A stretch of 64,000 nt of DNA from the NCBI RefSeq assembly GCF_900186585.1, contig NZ_FYDD01000003.1, positions 434,001-498,000 on the forward strand, in the 5' to 3' direction. The DNA is from Massiliimalia timonensis. GTDB lineage: Bacteria; Bacillota; Clostridia; Oscillospirales; Ruminococcaceae. Below, piece by piece: positions 56,288 to 64,000 of this stretch. Positions within the stretch are counted from its first letter, which is position 1. Every line of letters starts with the position of its first letter. Below the pieces are notes generated by a model. The model was not told the origin of the DNA. It did no database searches and worked only from the letters and a program-made list of their open reading frames with translations. Position numbers and translations under genes: made by a program.

Positions 56288-58680
56288 GCCGACACCTCGC
56301 CGGGTTTGGTCGTCATTACACGATAGAGTTCCGTATCTTGCGGGAAACGGTCAATAAAGGGCAAAATCACGTTGCCATAGAAGATAAGCCCCTCGCCCGC
56401 GTCGGAATGGGTTACATAGGTCATTTGCTGCTGCGAAATGTTAAGCTGCTTTGCAAGGATTTCCCTGTCGCCCTGGGCTTGGTTGAGCATATACACAAAA
56501 TCGCTGTTTTCAAAAATGTTCTCCACCTCGCGGGACGATAACAAATCTTTCACGTTTTGGGTGATACCTGTCGGAATACCGCCCCATTTTCTAAAACGCT
56601 TCCAAATCTCAACGCTGTACGCTGCGGTCTGTTCCTCTTTGAGCAGCAAATGAAACTCGTCGATATAGTACCGCGTCGCCTTGCCTTCGCTGCGGTTTAT
56701 GGTAACTCTGTTCCAAACTTGATCTTGGACAATGAGCATACCGAGTTTTCGTAGCTGGGTGCCGAGTTCTTTAATATCAAAGCAGACAAGGCGGTTGTGA
56801 ATGTCAACGTTTGTTTGGTGGTTAAACACGTTCAAACTGCCATTTACATAGAGTTCCAATGCCGACGCGATACGCTGCGCTTCCTTTTCCGGCTGCTTCT
56901 TGATTTCATTGTAGAGGTCGCCCAAAATCGGCATATTCTCCGGCTTCGGGTCTGCAAGGTAGCTGCGGTACACGCTGATAACGGCGCGGTCAATCAAAGT
57001 CTTTTCAACCGCTTCCAGCCCGTTTTTGCCGCCCATAATCAACTCGCAAAAGGAAAGGATAAAATCGCTCTTTAAGGCTATGGGCGTGTCGCCCTCGCTG
57101 TAATTGAGGTTTATATCCATCGGGTTAATGTACTGCGTGCTGTTCTGCGAAACCTTGATAACCTGCCCTTTCAGCCGTTCCACAAGGGGGTAATATTCCG
57201 CTTCCGGGTCGCAAATGATAATATCGTCTGCGGTAATGAGAAAAGCGTTGGTGATCTCGCGCTTTGCCGAAAAACTCTTGCCGCTGCCGGGTGTGCCGAG
57301 TATCAAGCCGTTAGGGTTCTTCAGCCTTTTCCTGTCGCACAAAATCATGTTATTCGATAATGCGTTTAAGCCGTAATACAACGCTTCGCCGCTTTGGAAC
57401 AGCTCTTGTACCGTAAAGGGGACGAAAATGGCGGTGCTGGAAGTCGTCAAGCCCCGCTGGATTTGGATTAGGTTTTCGCCCAATGGGATAGAGGACATAA
57501 GCCCCTGTTCCTGCCGGTAGTCAAGGCGGGTGAGCATACAGTTGTATTTCTGTGCGATACTTGCGGCCTGAAATACGTCGTTGTCCAATTTCTGCTTTGT
57601 GTCTGCCACATTCAAAACTAACAGCGTAAGCAAAAACATTCGCTCGTTCCGGCTCTGCAAATCCCGCAAAAGGTTTTTCGCTTCGCCGCCGTAGGTGGCA
57701 AGGTCGGACGGAATTATATCCATATCGTAGCCGCTGCGGATTGCCTTTTTCTGTTCCTCGATTTTCATACGGTCAAGGTCGGTGATTTTCCGCTTGATCG
57801 TCTTGATCGCTTCGTTGTGGTCGATACTCTGAATGTGCAGATTGACGACAATCCCGTTTTCCGCTTCCATGAAGTCGGCAAGCATACGGTCTGAAAGTTC
57901 CGGCGCGGCAATCTGCAAAAAGGAAACCGCGCCAAACTTCCCGCCCATTTGAAACATTCGCCCGTCGCCAAAACGGAAAGAGGACGGGGCAATAAAGTCT
58001 TTGACGGAAAGGCCGCTTACGGGTAGCCATTCCCACGCAAAGTTGAAGCGTTCCCCGTCCGGGTGGAAAAGCCCATGCAGCACTTCAAGCCGCTGCTTCC
58101 CGTCCAATACCCGCGCCGCCGCGCCGATCACCTTAAAATGGTTGAGGGTGTCCGTTTCGATACGGGCAAGCCGCGCCCGCGCCGATTTAATATCTTTTGC
58201 TTCAATGGTAAAGGTGAGAAACTTTGTCTTGATAAGCCCGTTGTTGCCGCGTTCAAGCTGTGTTTGCAGCATTTCGGTGTATTCGGCTCTGATACTGTCA
58301 AAGTCGTCATTCTGTGGGGCAATCGTGATACTGCTCTTGAAATCCTCCTTGTTCGCATGGCGGCTGATTAAGGAAAGCTGCACACTGATAGAAGCGTCAA
58401 AAGAGTTATACATATCGCAAAGGGCTTCAAAAATGGCGGTCTTGTCGTCCGGCTGCGCAAGCTGATAGTTAATATCTTCAAACTCAATGCACTTGGAATA
58501 CCGCCCGTTTGCAAGGCGGCAAATCCCGTCCTTATACATTCGTTCAAACGGTATGCTGTCCTGCGCCGTATGGGGCTTCCCGTCGCCCTTTGACTGCCGG
58601 ATAAGCGCGTCGATCTGTTTCTTTTCCTGCCGCGTAAGTTTACGCTTTTTGTTTTGGGTCTTTCCCTTTTCCTTTGACAA
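56284..58680 (-). CDS. VirB4/ConE-type conjugation ATPase
   Basis: 798 residues. The N-terminal VirB4 domain is followed by the ATPase domain with Walker A GTPGSGKS (about 463-470) and Walker B-like DDIIICDPEAEYYP. It powers assembly and substrate movement of the type IV secretion channel. It starts at TTG 58680 with AAGGAGG and overlaps the methyltransferase by four bases. Confidence 0.95.
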
Positions 58681-59032
58681 TCGCCCGTACCTCCTTATCT
58701 AATCGCTCCTGCCGCGCAAGGGCGGTATAAAAATTGTTGGTCTGATAAGGTCGCTCTTTGGGGCGAAGAAACTTCACTTCCACAAATTGCCGTATAATCA
58801 CTTCCAGCGGTTGCCCGTTCTTCTCGTACATAGCGAGTAGGAACATGGGCAGCATGGCAAGCACCATGCACAAAGCCGCCGTTGTCGTTCCCGCGCTGTC
58901 CTTTGTCAAAAAGAATAGCGGTAGCCCGATAGCCACCGCCGCGCCGAAACAGAGTAATTGTCTTTTGGTAAGGTTGAACATTACCTTGCTCTTGATTTTG
59001 GTTAAATCCTTTGGGACGGTTACATACGCCAT
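58640..59032 (-). CDS. PrgI-family membrane protein
   Basis: 130 residues. MAYVTVPKDLTKIKSKVMFNLTKRQLLCFG leads into two membrane helices (LLCFGAAVAIGLPLFFL, ALCMVLAMLPMFLLAMY) and a cytoplasmic tail. It is the VirB3-like small subunit found just before VirB4. The true start at 59032 has AAAGGAGG. Confidence 0.9.
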   Translation of the reverse strand: MAYVTVPKDLTKIKSKVMFNLTKRQLLCFGAAVAIGLPLFFLTKDSAGTTTAALCMVLAMLPMFLLAMYEKNGQPLEVIIRQFVEVKFLRPKERPYQTNNFYTALARQERLDKEVRAIVKGKGKDPKQKA

Positions 59033-59033
59033 T

Positions 59034-59582
59034 TCAAACCTCCTTTCCGGCAAACCGTATGTCGCTTTTGATTTCATTTCCCCATACGTCCCAACCAGGG
59101 GTATGCTGCCTTGCAAACAGTTCAATACGCGGTAGGTCGCCCATAAGGGCAAGTATCTTTTCCCGCGTTATATCCGGCTTTTTGCTGTGCTGCTCAACAG
59201 GGGAAATAATAAATTGATGTACCTTGTTTGATTGTCGCTTCGGGTGTCCTTTGGTAGCAAGCAAGCAGATTTCCGCATTTCCTCGCGTCCAAAAGCCCAA
59301 GCCATAAAACCAAGTGGGCGATTTCCGATTTTGCTTTAACCATACAAAGGCAACGGATTTATAGGTAAATCCCCAAGCCTTGATTAACTGCAACGCTTCT
59401 TTAAGCTGCGGGAACGTCGCCCATAGGAATAAAATACAGTCCTTATCCGCAATTTCTTTGACGGGTAAAGCGCAAAGTTCCTCAATACTCATAGTGGGAT
59501 AGTGCTTTTCCGCTGCGCCCTGTACCTTGCTTCTCGCGTATCTCCAAGGGGGATCGGCGTAAATGATTTTGTATTTCTTCAT
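59034..59582 (-). CDS. MT-A70-family N6-adenine methyltransferase
   Basis: 182 residues. The DPPW catalytic motif is in IIYADPPWRY (near 10-13), with FWTRGNAEICLLATKG and RIELFARQHTPGWDVWGNE further on. It methylates adenine in DNA, possibly hiding the element from host restriction. It is inserted between the VirB6-like and PrgI genes, an accessory addition. The start follows GGGGGTGC. Confidence 0.93.
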   Translation of the reverse strand: MKKYKIIYADPPWRYARSKVQGAAEKHYPTMSIEELCALPVKEIADKDCILFLWATFPQLKEALQLIKAWGFTYKSVAFVWLKQNRKSPTWFYGLGFWTRGNAEICLLATKGHPKRQSNKVHQFIISPVEQHSKKPDITREKILALMGDLPRIELFARQHTPGWDVWGNEIKSDIRFAGKEV

Positions 59583-59592
59583 CTGCACCCCC

Positions 59593-60456
59593 TTAATGCG
59601 CGCTGAATACGGATTTTGCAAGGCTTCCCGTTTTGAAAAGCGTAAAACACAAGAGGACGGTATAGCCCATGCAAGACCAGATCGCGCCGGATATGTCATC
59701 GGTTGCTGCGATTGTCTGTATCAAAACCGCATAAATACCGACGCACACAAGAATTAGAAAAGCCTGAAAACCGAGGGCAAGCAAGGATTTTAAGTAGTTC
59801 TGTCCCATGCCGCCCCATTCACGATTTACCATTGTCGCAACGGGGATAGGGGCGATACTCGTTACAAGGTATATTTCAATCATGCGCCCGTACACCACCA
59901 GCATGATACAGATAGACAACGCTTTCATGGTAAGCCCCACAAAGAGTGATTGAAACCATAGCCCCAAAAGCCCGCCGACGCTCATAGCGTCCAGCTTTGC
60001 TTCTATATCGGTGATAACGGTTGCAATATCTATGCTTGTGTCGGATATGATAACGCCCGCGCTGTCGTTGACGACGCTCTGTGTAATGTCAAATACGCCC
60101 ATGACGATGTTCCAAGTATTTGTTACCAGCAGCACCGCAACAAAGGTTTTGAAAATCCACTTGAAGAAAATCCAAGTGTCGAGATCGTGCAGATTGTTTT
60201 TCTCAATTACAAGCTGGATTAGTTCGTAGCACATGACAAAGGTAATGATAACGCCCGCAATCGGCACAATGACGTTTTCCGATAGGCTGCGTATCATATT
60301 GAATATGCCCGCGTTCCACCCGGCGGGGGTTGTGCCGACTTGCGTTGCGATTTCTCCAACCTCTGTATTTACGCTGTCGAACAGCCCGGAGAGATTAGAG
60401 AGTATTCCGTCTGTCAAAATGCCGCGAAACCAATCTTCAATCATCTGCCATATCAA
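59593..60456 (-). CDS. VirB6/TrbL-like conjugative membrane protein
   Basis: 287 residues with about six hydrophobic helices (for example VIVPIAGVIITFVMCYELIQLV, ALSICIMLVVYGRMIEIYLV and SLLALGFQAFLILVCVGIYAVLI). It forms the inner-membrane channel of the secretion system. TTG at 60456, spaced well from AAAGGAGGG, is the probable start; an ATG four codons in is the alternative. Confidence 0.88.
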   Translation of the reverse strand: MIWQMIEDWFRGILTDGILSNLSGLFDSVNTEVGEIATQVGTTPAGWNAGIFNMIRSLSENVIVPIAGVIITFVMCYELIQLVIEKNNLHDLDTWIFFKWIFKTFVAVLLVTNTWNIVMGVFDITQSVVNDSAGVIISDTSIDIATVITDIEAKLDAMSVGGLLGLWFQSLFVGLTMKALSICIMLVVYGRMIEIYLVTSIAPIPVATMVNREWGGMGQNYLKSLLALGFQAFLILVCVGIYAVLIQTIAATDDISGAIWSCMGYTVLLCFTLFKTGSLAKSVFSAH

Positions 60457-60529
60457 AAGCTAATCCCTCCTTTCCCGCGCCCTCCCGCGTGAAGCGGGAG
60501 AGCGCGGCGGGTAGTGTTAGTTTGTGGCA

Positions 60530-60622
60530 TTATCCAAACAGGCCGGAGAGCAGCGGGACAAGGGTAAGGCCGATAAGGGCAACGCCGCCGCCCGCCATCA
60601 ACTGTTTCATGCCCTGCGACTT
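60530..60622 (-). pseudogene. maff2, C-terminal fragment
   Basis: The last 30 codons of a small membrane protein, KSQGMKQLMAGGGVALIGL then LVPLLSGLFG and a stop, are the end of the Maff2 family (VirB2-like pilin candidates) encoded next to VirB6 in these elements. The match stops at the Lys near 60,622, where element C begins. The N-terminal half is not in the window. Confidence 0.8.
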
Positions 60623-60671
60623 TACTGATGTGCGATAAAGAAGTAATAGAAGTGTAAAAAATTTTGCCGTT

Positions 60672-60704
60672 CCTATCCGGCACTTGCGCATTGTGTCGGA
60701 TAGG
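60672..60704 (-). terminator. Hairpin after the element C recombinase
   Basis: CCTATCCGGCAC pairs with GTGTCGGATAGG. On the minus strand AACGGCAAAATTTTTTAC follows. Confidence 0.6.
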
Positions 60705-60712
60705 TCGGGCGG

Positions 60713-62323
60713 TTATTCGGGCAAGTCCACCTTGCCAACAAAAGAATAATAAATCTCAATGTCCTGTCTGCGGGTCTTGTTCTCGTCATAGCTGCACTCA
60801 TGCACAACGATTTTCTCTACAAACTCCCGCAGCAGAGTAGGGGTAAGTTCTTCAAAGCTGGTATGCCGCCGGACAACATTCATAAACTTTTCTGCGTTCA
60901 CGGTGGCTTCCTGTGCTTTGGAAAGCTCCGCTTGAATAGCAGCGGCTCTTTCTTTCAGCTCCCGTTGCTCTGCTTCATAGTCTGCCGACAGCTCTGTGAA
61001 ACGCTCGTCTGATATGCGCCCGGTCACGCTGTCCTCATACAGCCGCTTGAAGATAGCGGATAACTCGGCTATGCGTTTCTCGGAGGCTTCCAGTTCCTTT
61101 TTCTTGGCGGCGTTCCTGCGTTTGCCCCCGTCCTCGTTCTGCTCAATCAAGAGTTTCATAAACCGGGCTTCATGCTTTGCCGCATAGCTGGTCACTTTCC
61201 GCAGATTGGAGAGTACACCAGCGGTCAAGAGGTCGGTGCGGATAAAGTGCGCCGTACAGTCATGGGTGCGTTTCTTGTAGTTGCCGCAGATATAACAGTC
61301 CTGCTTGCGCTTGTCCGTCTGGTATCGCTGCTGATACATCACGCTGCCGCAGTCCGCACAGAACAGTATGCCGGAGAACAAACCCACTTCATCATAGCGG
61401 TTTGGGCGTTTGCGCTGTTTGCGAAGCTCCTGCACCCGTTCCCATGTTTGGGTGTCTATGATAGGCTCGTGGTGGTTCTCGAAAATCACTTGCTTTTCCG
61501 GGGGATTTTCTACACTGTGCTTGACTTTGTAAGAAAGTTTTTCTGTCTTGAAATTTACCAGACAGCCTGTGTATTCCCGGTTTTCAAGGATATGCACTAC
61601 GGTATTGGTCGCCCACTTGCACTCATAGCCGGGGTGGTAGCGGCGGGTGCTGCCCGTCCTGCGGTATTCAAGCGTTCCCGGCGTGGGGATTTGCTGCTCT
61701 GTGAGCATACGGGCTATCTTGGTCGGACCATTCCCGGCAAGACAGAGGTTGTATATCTGCTTGACTACGGGTGCAGCTTCCTCGTCAATAATGAAATTTT
61801 CATCCTCGTCCATGAGGTAGCCATACACAGGCTTGCTTGTGATGGGCTTGCCATTCATGCCTTTTGAGCGTTTTACTGCTTTGATTTTCTTGCTCGTATC
61901 TCTCACCAGCCATTCGTTAAAGATATTCCGCAGCGGGGCAAAGTCATTGTCGCCCTGTGCGCTGTCCACTCCGTCATTGATAGCGATGAAGCGGACACCT
62001 TTCTGTGGGAAAATCATTTCCGTGTACATTCCCACTTGCAGGTAGTTTCGCCCTAACCTCGACATATCCTTTACGATAACTGTCCCGACTTTTCCGGCTT
62101 CAATGTCCGCAAGCATGGCTTGAAAACCGGGTCTTTGAAAGTTCGCACCAGAATAACCGTCGTCCGTGTACCAGCGCAGATTGGAAAAGCCGTTCTGCTT
62201 TGCATAGGTTTCAAGGATACGCTTCTGATTGGAAATGGAATTGCTTTCGCCTTGCAGCTCGTCCTCATGGGATAGTCTTGGGTAAAGGGCGGTAATTGGT
62301 TGTTGGTTGGTCTGTCTTAACAT
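60713..62323 (-). CDS. Large serine recombinase, TndX/TnpX family (element C)
   Basis: 536 residues. The resolvase domain ITALYPRLSHEDE has catalytic Ser18, and DMSRLGRNYLQVG follows. The middle recombinase domain has the zinc ribbon CADCGSVMYQQRY...CYICGNY. A coiled coil and DUF4368 tail end HECSYDENKTRRQDIEIYYSFVGKVDLPE. It is complete. It is the enzyme that inserted element C into maff2. Confidence 0.96.
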   Translation of the reverse strand: MLRQTNQQPITALYPRLSHEDELQGESNSISNQKRILETYAKQNGFSNLRWYTDDGYSGANFQRPGFQAMLADIEAGKVGTVIVKDMSRLGRNYLQVGMYTEMIFPQKGVRFIAINDGVDSAQGDNDFAPLRNIFNEWLVRDTSKKIKAVKRSKGMNGKPITSKPVYGYLMDEDENFIIDEEAAPVVKQIYNLCLAGNGPTKIARMLTEQQIPTPGTLEYRRTGSTRRYHPGYECKWATNTVVHILENREYTGCLVNFKTEKLSYKVKHSVENPPEKQVIFENHHEPIIDTQTWERVQELRKQRKRPNRYDEVGLFSGILFCADCGSVMYQQRYQTDKRKQDCYICGNYKKRTHDCTAHFIRTDLLTAGVLSNLRKVTSYAAKHEARFMKLLIEQNEDGGKRRNAAKKKELEASEKRIAELSAIFKRLYEDSVTGRISDERFTELSADYEAEQRELKERAAAIQAELSKAQEATVNAEKFMNVVRRHTSFEELTPTLLREFVEKIVVHECSYDENKTRRQDIEIYYSFVGKVDLPE

Positions 62324-62434
62324 AAAATCCTCCGTTTCCGACAGCCAGCCCCACTATTCCGTACCTTGATTGTACCACATGGGGCGGCTGTCTGTATAGC
62401 GGCAAAAGCGTCAAATCTGCTTCTTTATGGTCGG

Positions 62435-62623
62435 TCAAATCGCCGTTTTTTGTGTAGCAGCTTCCGCTTCCAGCACTTTCATCATCTTGTCGGCTGCGGT
62501 GTCGGTTGCGCCCTGCTTGAAGAAGCCGGAAACGGTAAGGACGGAGTTGCCCATGCGGATTTCCGTCACACAGTCCGGGCGGCGGTCTGTTTTGGTGGTG
62601 CTTGTCTGTTTCGTTTCTGTCAT
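62435..62623 (-). CDS. TnpW-like small protein (element C)
   Basis: 62 residues. CVTEIRMGNSVLTVSGFFKQGATDTAADKMMKVLEAE is the TnpW core. The start at 62623 has AAAGGAGAG upstream and overlaps the stop of the DnaC-like gene. Confidence 0.75.
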   Translation of the reverse strand: MTETKQTSTTKTDRRPDCVTEIRMGNSVLTVSGFFKQGATDTAADKMMKVLEAEAATQKTAI

Positions 62624-63474
62624 AGGCTCTCCTTTCGCTGCTTCATCAGTTGCTTTAAGCGTTCCAGCTTTTCCTGTGCGGTTTCCTTTCGGAAGTTGCT
62701 GCCCGTGAAGCGGACGGGGGCGCACATGGAAGTCAGCCTGTCATAGATACGGGCGTGGGGCGTGTCCTGCGGGTGCTGCAATTCCTCCAGCGTGAGGTTG
62801 GTCGTGGCGATCAGCGGCTTGCCGCTTCGGTAACGGCTGTCAATCACGCTGTAAACCTGTTCCAGCCCGTATTCTGTTCCTCGCTCCATACCGAAATCAT
62901 CAAGTATCAGCAGAGGGTAGCTGCAAAGGCGGGAAATATATTCGTTCCTGCCCTCAAAGCTGGCGGCAAGGTCACCCAGTATCGTTGCAAAGTTTGTCAT
63001 GCAGACGGCAACCTCTTTTTCCATAAGGGCGTTGGCGATACAGGCGGCAAGGTAGCTTTTTCCCGTCCCCACGCCGCCCCAAAACAGGTAGCCGATATTT
63101 TCAGCCTGCATGGTTTCCCAGCTCTCCACATAAAAGCGGGCGGTTTCGGTCTGCGGGTTTCTGCCGTTGTCATGCTCAAATGTCCAGTTCCGCATAGCAG
63201 GGTCGGTAAAGCCCCGGCGTTTCAAGTCCTCCACTTTTTCAAGGTGCTTCTGTCGGCTTTCGGCGGCTTGCTGCTTTTCACGGGCTGCCCGCTGGCAGTC
63301 GCACTCTGCCGGGTGGCGGTCACGCCCGAAACAAGTCTTTCCCTCTGCAAAATAGGCTTCTTTGGGCGTATGGCACTTACCGCAGTATAAAAGCCCGTCC
63401 TCGCCTGTGTAGTCCTCCGCTTCGGCGGTAGTGGCTGTAATGTCCGTAATCATAGCTTCAATTCCGTTTTTCAT
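62620..63474 (-). CDS. DnaC-like helicase loader (AAA+ ATPase)
   Basis: 284 residues. An N-terminal Cys-rich zinc region (LYCGKCHTPKEAYF...CFGRDRHPAECDC) comes first. The Walker A is WGGVGTGKSYLAACIA (near 150) and the Walker B is LLILDDFGMERGTE. It loads replicative helicase, so element C has a replication step. ATG 63474 follows GGAGGGCGAG, overlapping the previous gene. Confidence 0.93.
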   Translation of the reverse strand: MKNGIEAMITDITATTAEAEDYTGEDGLLYCGKCHTPKEAYFAEGKTCFGRDRHPAECDCQRAAREKQQAAESRQKHLEKVEDLKRRGFTDPAMRNWTFEHDNGRNPQTETARFYVESWETMQAENIGYLFWGGVGTGKSYLAACIANALMEKEVAVCMTNFATILGDLAASFEGRNEYISRLCSYPLLILDDFGMERGTEYGLEQVYSVIDSRYRSGKPLIATTNLTLEELQHPQDTPHARIYDRLTSMCAPVRFTGSNFRKETAQEKLERLKQLMKQRKESL

Positions 63475-64000
63475 AAGCTCTCGCCCTCCTTGCATGAATA
63501 ATCGGGTATGCCCTGTTTCGGGGCAGCCTTGCCTTTGGCAGCGTCCTCCTGCGCCCACTTGTAAATGGTGGCTGCATGGCTGTGGTACTGTTTCCCGGTG
63601 GAAGCGATATGGCAGGAAAGCCGGTCAATATAATACTCCCACTTGTCGGGCAACTCTGTTTTTAGCCCGGAAAGCTCTGTATCGGTCAGTATCACATTGT
63701 TGTATCTGCCATAAGCGGCGGGGGCGGGGTGTCCCGTTTCTCCCTCTCTCTCTTTTTCTATCTCTATCTCTTTCTCTAACTCTATCTCTATCTCTGGTGG
63801 ACGAATGTCGGACAAATGTCCGCCTTTTGTCCGGGGCGGTAAAAGTGCCTTGTTTTCCAGTCTTGCAGCCCGTTTCCGCTCGGCTTCGGTAGAGGACTGT
63901 CCTATCATCAGCTCAATGTCGGTCATATAGAAAGCCCCGCTGTCAAGCTGCTCCACAAGCCCCAACTGCCGGAAAATCTCTAAAGCCCTCTCAACCGTCC
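63471..64000 (-). CDS. Replisome organiser / DnaD-like protein, 5' end outside window
   Basis: About 176 residues are visible, open to the window edge (VERALEIFRQLGLVEQL) and ending with DYSCKEGESL. The centre holds a charged stretch of Glu-Ile-Glu-Lys repeats encoded by a TCTATC-type microsatellite (about 63,741-63,800), which is a linker. The C-terminal LPDKWEYYIDRLSCHIASTGKQYHSHAATIYKWAQED resembles replication initiator and phage replisome-organiser tails. It probably recruits the DnaC-like protein. Confidence 0.8.
   Translation of the reverse strand, partial: TVERALEIFRQLGLVEQLDSGAFYMTDIELMIGQSSTEAERKRAARLENKALLPPRTKGGHLSDIRPPEIEIELEKEIEIEKEREGETGHPAPAAYGRYNNVILTDTELSGLKTELPDKWEYYIDRLSCHIASTGKQYHSHAATIYKWAQEDAAKGKAAPKQGIPDYSCKEGESL
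63741..63800. repeat. TCTATC/TCTCTC microsatellite inside the replisome-organiser gene
   Basis: A pyrimidine-rich run of hexanucleotide-like repeats on the plus strand encodes a Glu/Ile/Lys linker on the minus strand. Length changes in multiples of six would keep the frame. Confidence 0.85.

Larger units (their letters stand above)
60623..64000. mobile_element. Element C: integrative element inserted in maff2 of element B (right end outside window)
   Basis: It starts at about 60,623 with a terminator-like inverted repeat (60672-60704), then carries its own serine recombinase, TnpW-like protein, DnaC-like loader and replisome organiser, all on the minus strand. The other half of maff2 should follow its far end. 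Confidence 0.8.

Noticed and set aside
61172..61867. A 231-codon plus-strand frame
   Set aside because: It is the complement of the serine recombinase gene of element C and has no supporting features.

Overview
The window reads as a chromosome segment of a Clostridia-type Firmicute, most likely a gut species. The signs are a cysteine T-box ahead of cysE-cysS, many short Rho-independent terminators, AGGAGG-type ribosome sites, lipoprotein sugar-binding proteins with an MsmX-style transporter that lacks its own ATPase, and conjugative elements of the large-serine-recombinase type common in Lachnospiraceae and Oscillospiraceae. No rRNA, tRNA or CRISPR array was seen.

Positions 1-13.8 kb hold housekeeping and small metabolic genes: the tail of pgsA, T-box-cysE-cysS, a cyclophilin-like lipoprotein, a broken membrane-anchored gene, an SDR, a PfkB kinase, a cupin facing a LysR regulator, a MerR-tail protein coupled to an aldo/keto reductase, a MATE efflux gene split by an in-frame stop, a DUF362 protein, a repeat-bearing DUF4397-like protein and an RraA-like protein.

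Positions 14.1-33.8 kb form a sugar or sugar-acid utilisation island. An AraC regulator is followed by three tandem, mosaic solute-binding-protein genes. Each has its own long leader, a matching promoter-operator and a second inverted operator near the ribosome site. Two permeases, an RpiB-type isomerase and a PPC-domain protein follow. A divergent LacI regulator separates these from an operon of a second PPC protein, a TIM-barrel isomerase, a BKACE (DUF849) enzyme, a thiolase, a DUF1537 four-carbon acid-sugar kinase and an SDR. This combination suggests that an acid sugar is turned into a beta-keto acid and cleaved with acetyl-CoA. A TipA-type MerR gene and a GH42 beta-galactosidase close the island.

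Positions about 33.9-64 kb are nested mobile DNA. Element A (about 33.9-37.95 kb) carries sigma/HTH genes, a TetR-flavodoxin/ferredoxin-KTR cargo and the first 60 or so codons of a serine recombinase. Element B interrupts that recombinase at about 37,949. It is a conjugative element with recombinase, TnpW, sigma/HTH, MobC, MOBP relaxase, an ArdA/ArdC/YodL-like fusion, topoisomerase III, an NlpC/P60 protein, two methyltransferases, VirB4, PrgI and a VirB6/TrbL-like protein. Its cargo is a KTR protein plus a Cfr/RlmN-like radical-SAM rRNA methylase behind a leader-peptide attenuator, the arrangement of an inducible ribosome-drug resistance operon. Element B's maff2 gene is cut at about 60,622 by element C (another serine recombinase, TnpW, a DnaC-like loader and a replisome organiser), which runs off the window.

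Most worth following: the attenuator-controlled Cfr-like cassette, the BKACE/DUF1537 pathway, the three-level nesting, a hairpin-rich segment at 39.93-40.34 kb that may be an undescribed structured RNA, a 49-bp tandem duplication that frameshifts a methyltransferase, and three copies of an oriT-like sequence.
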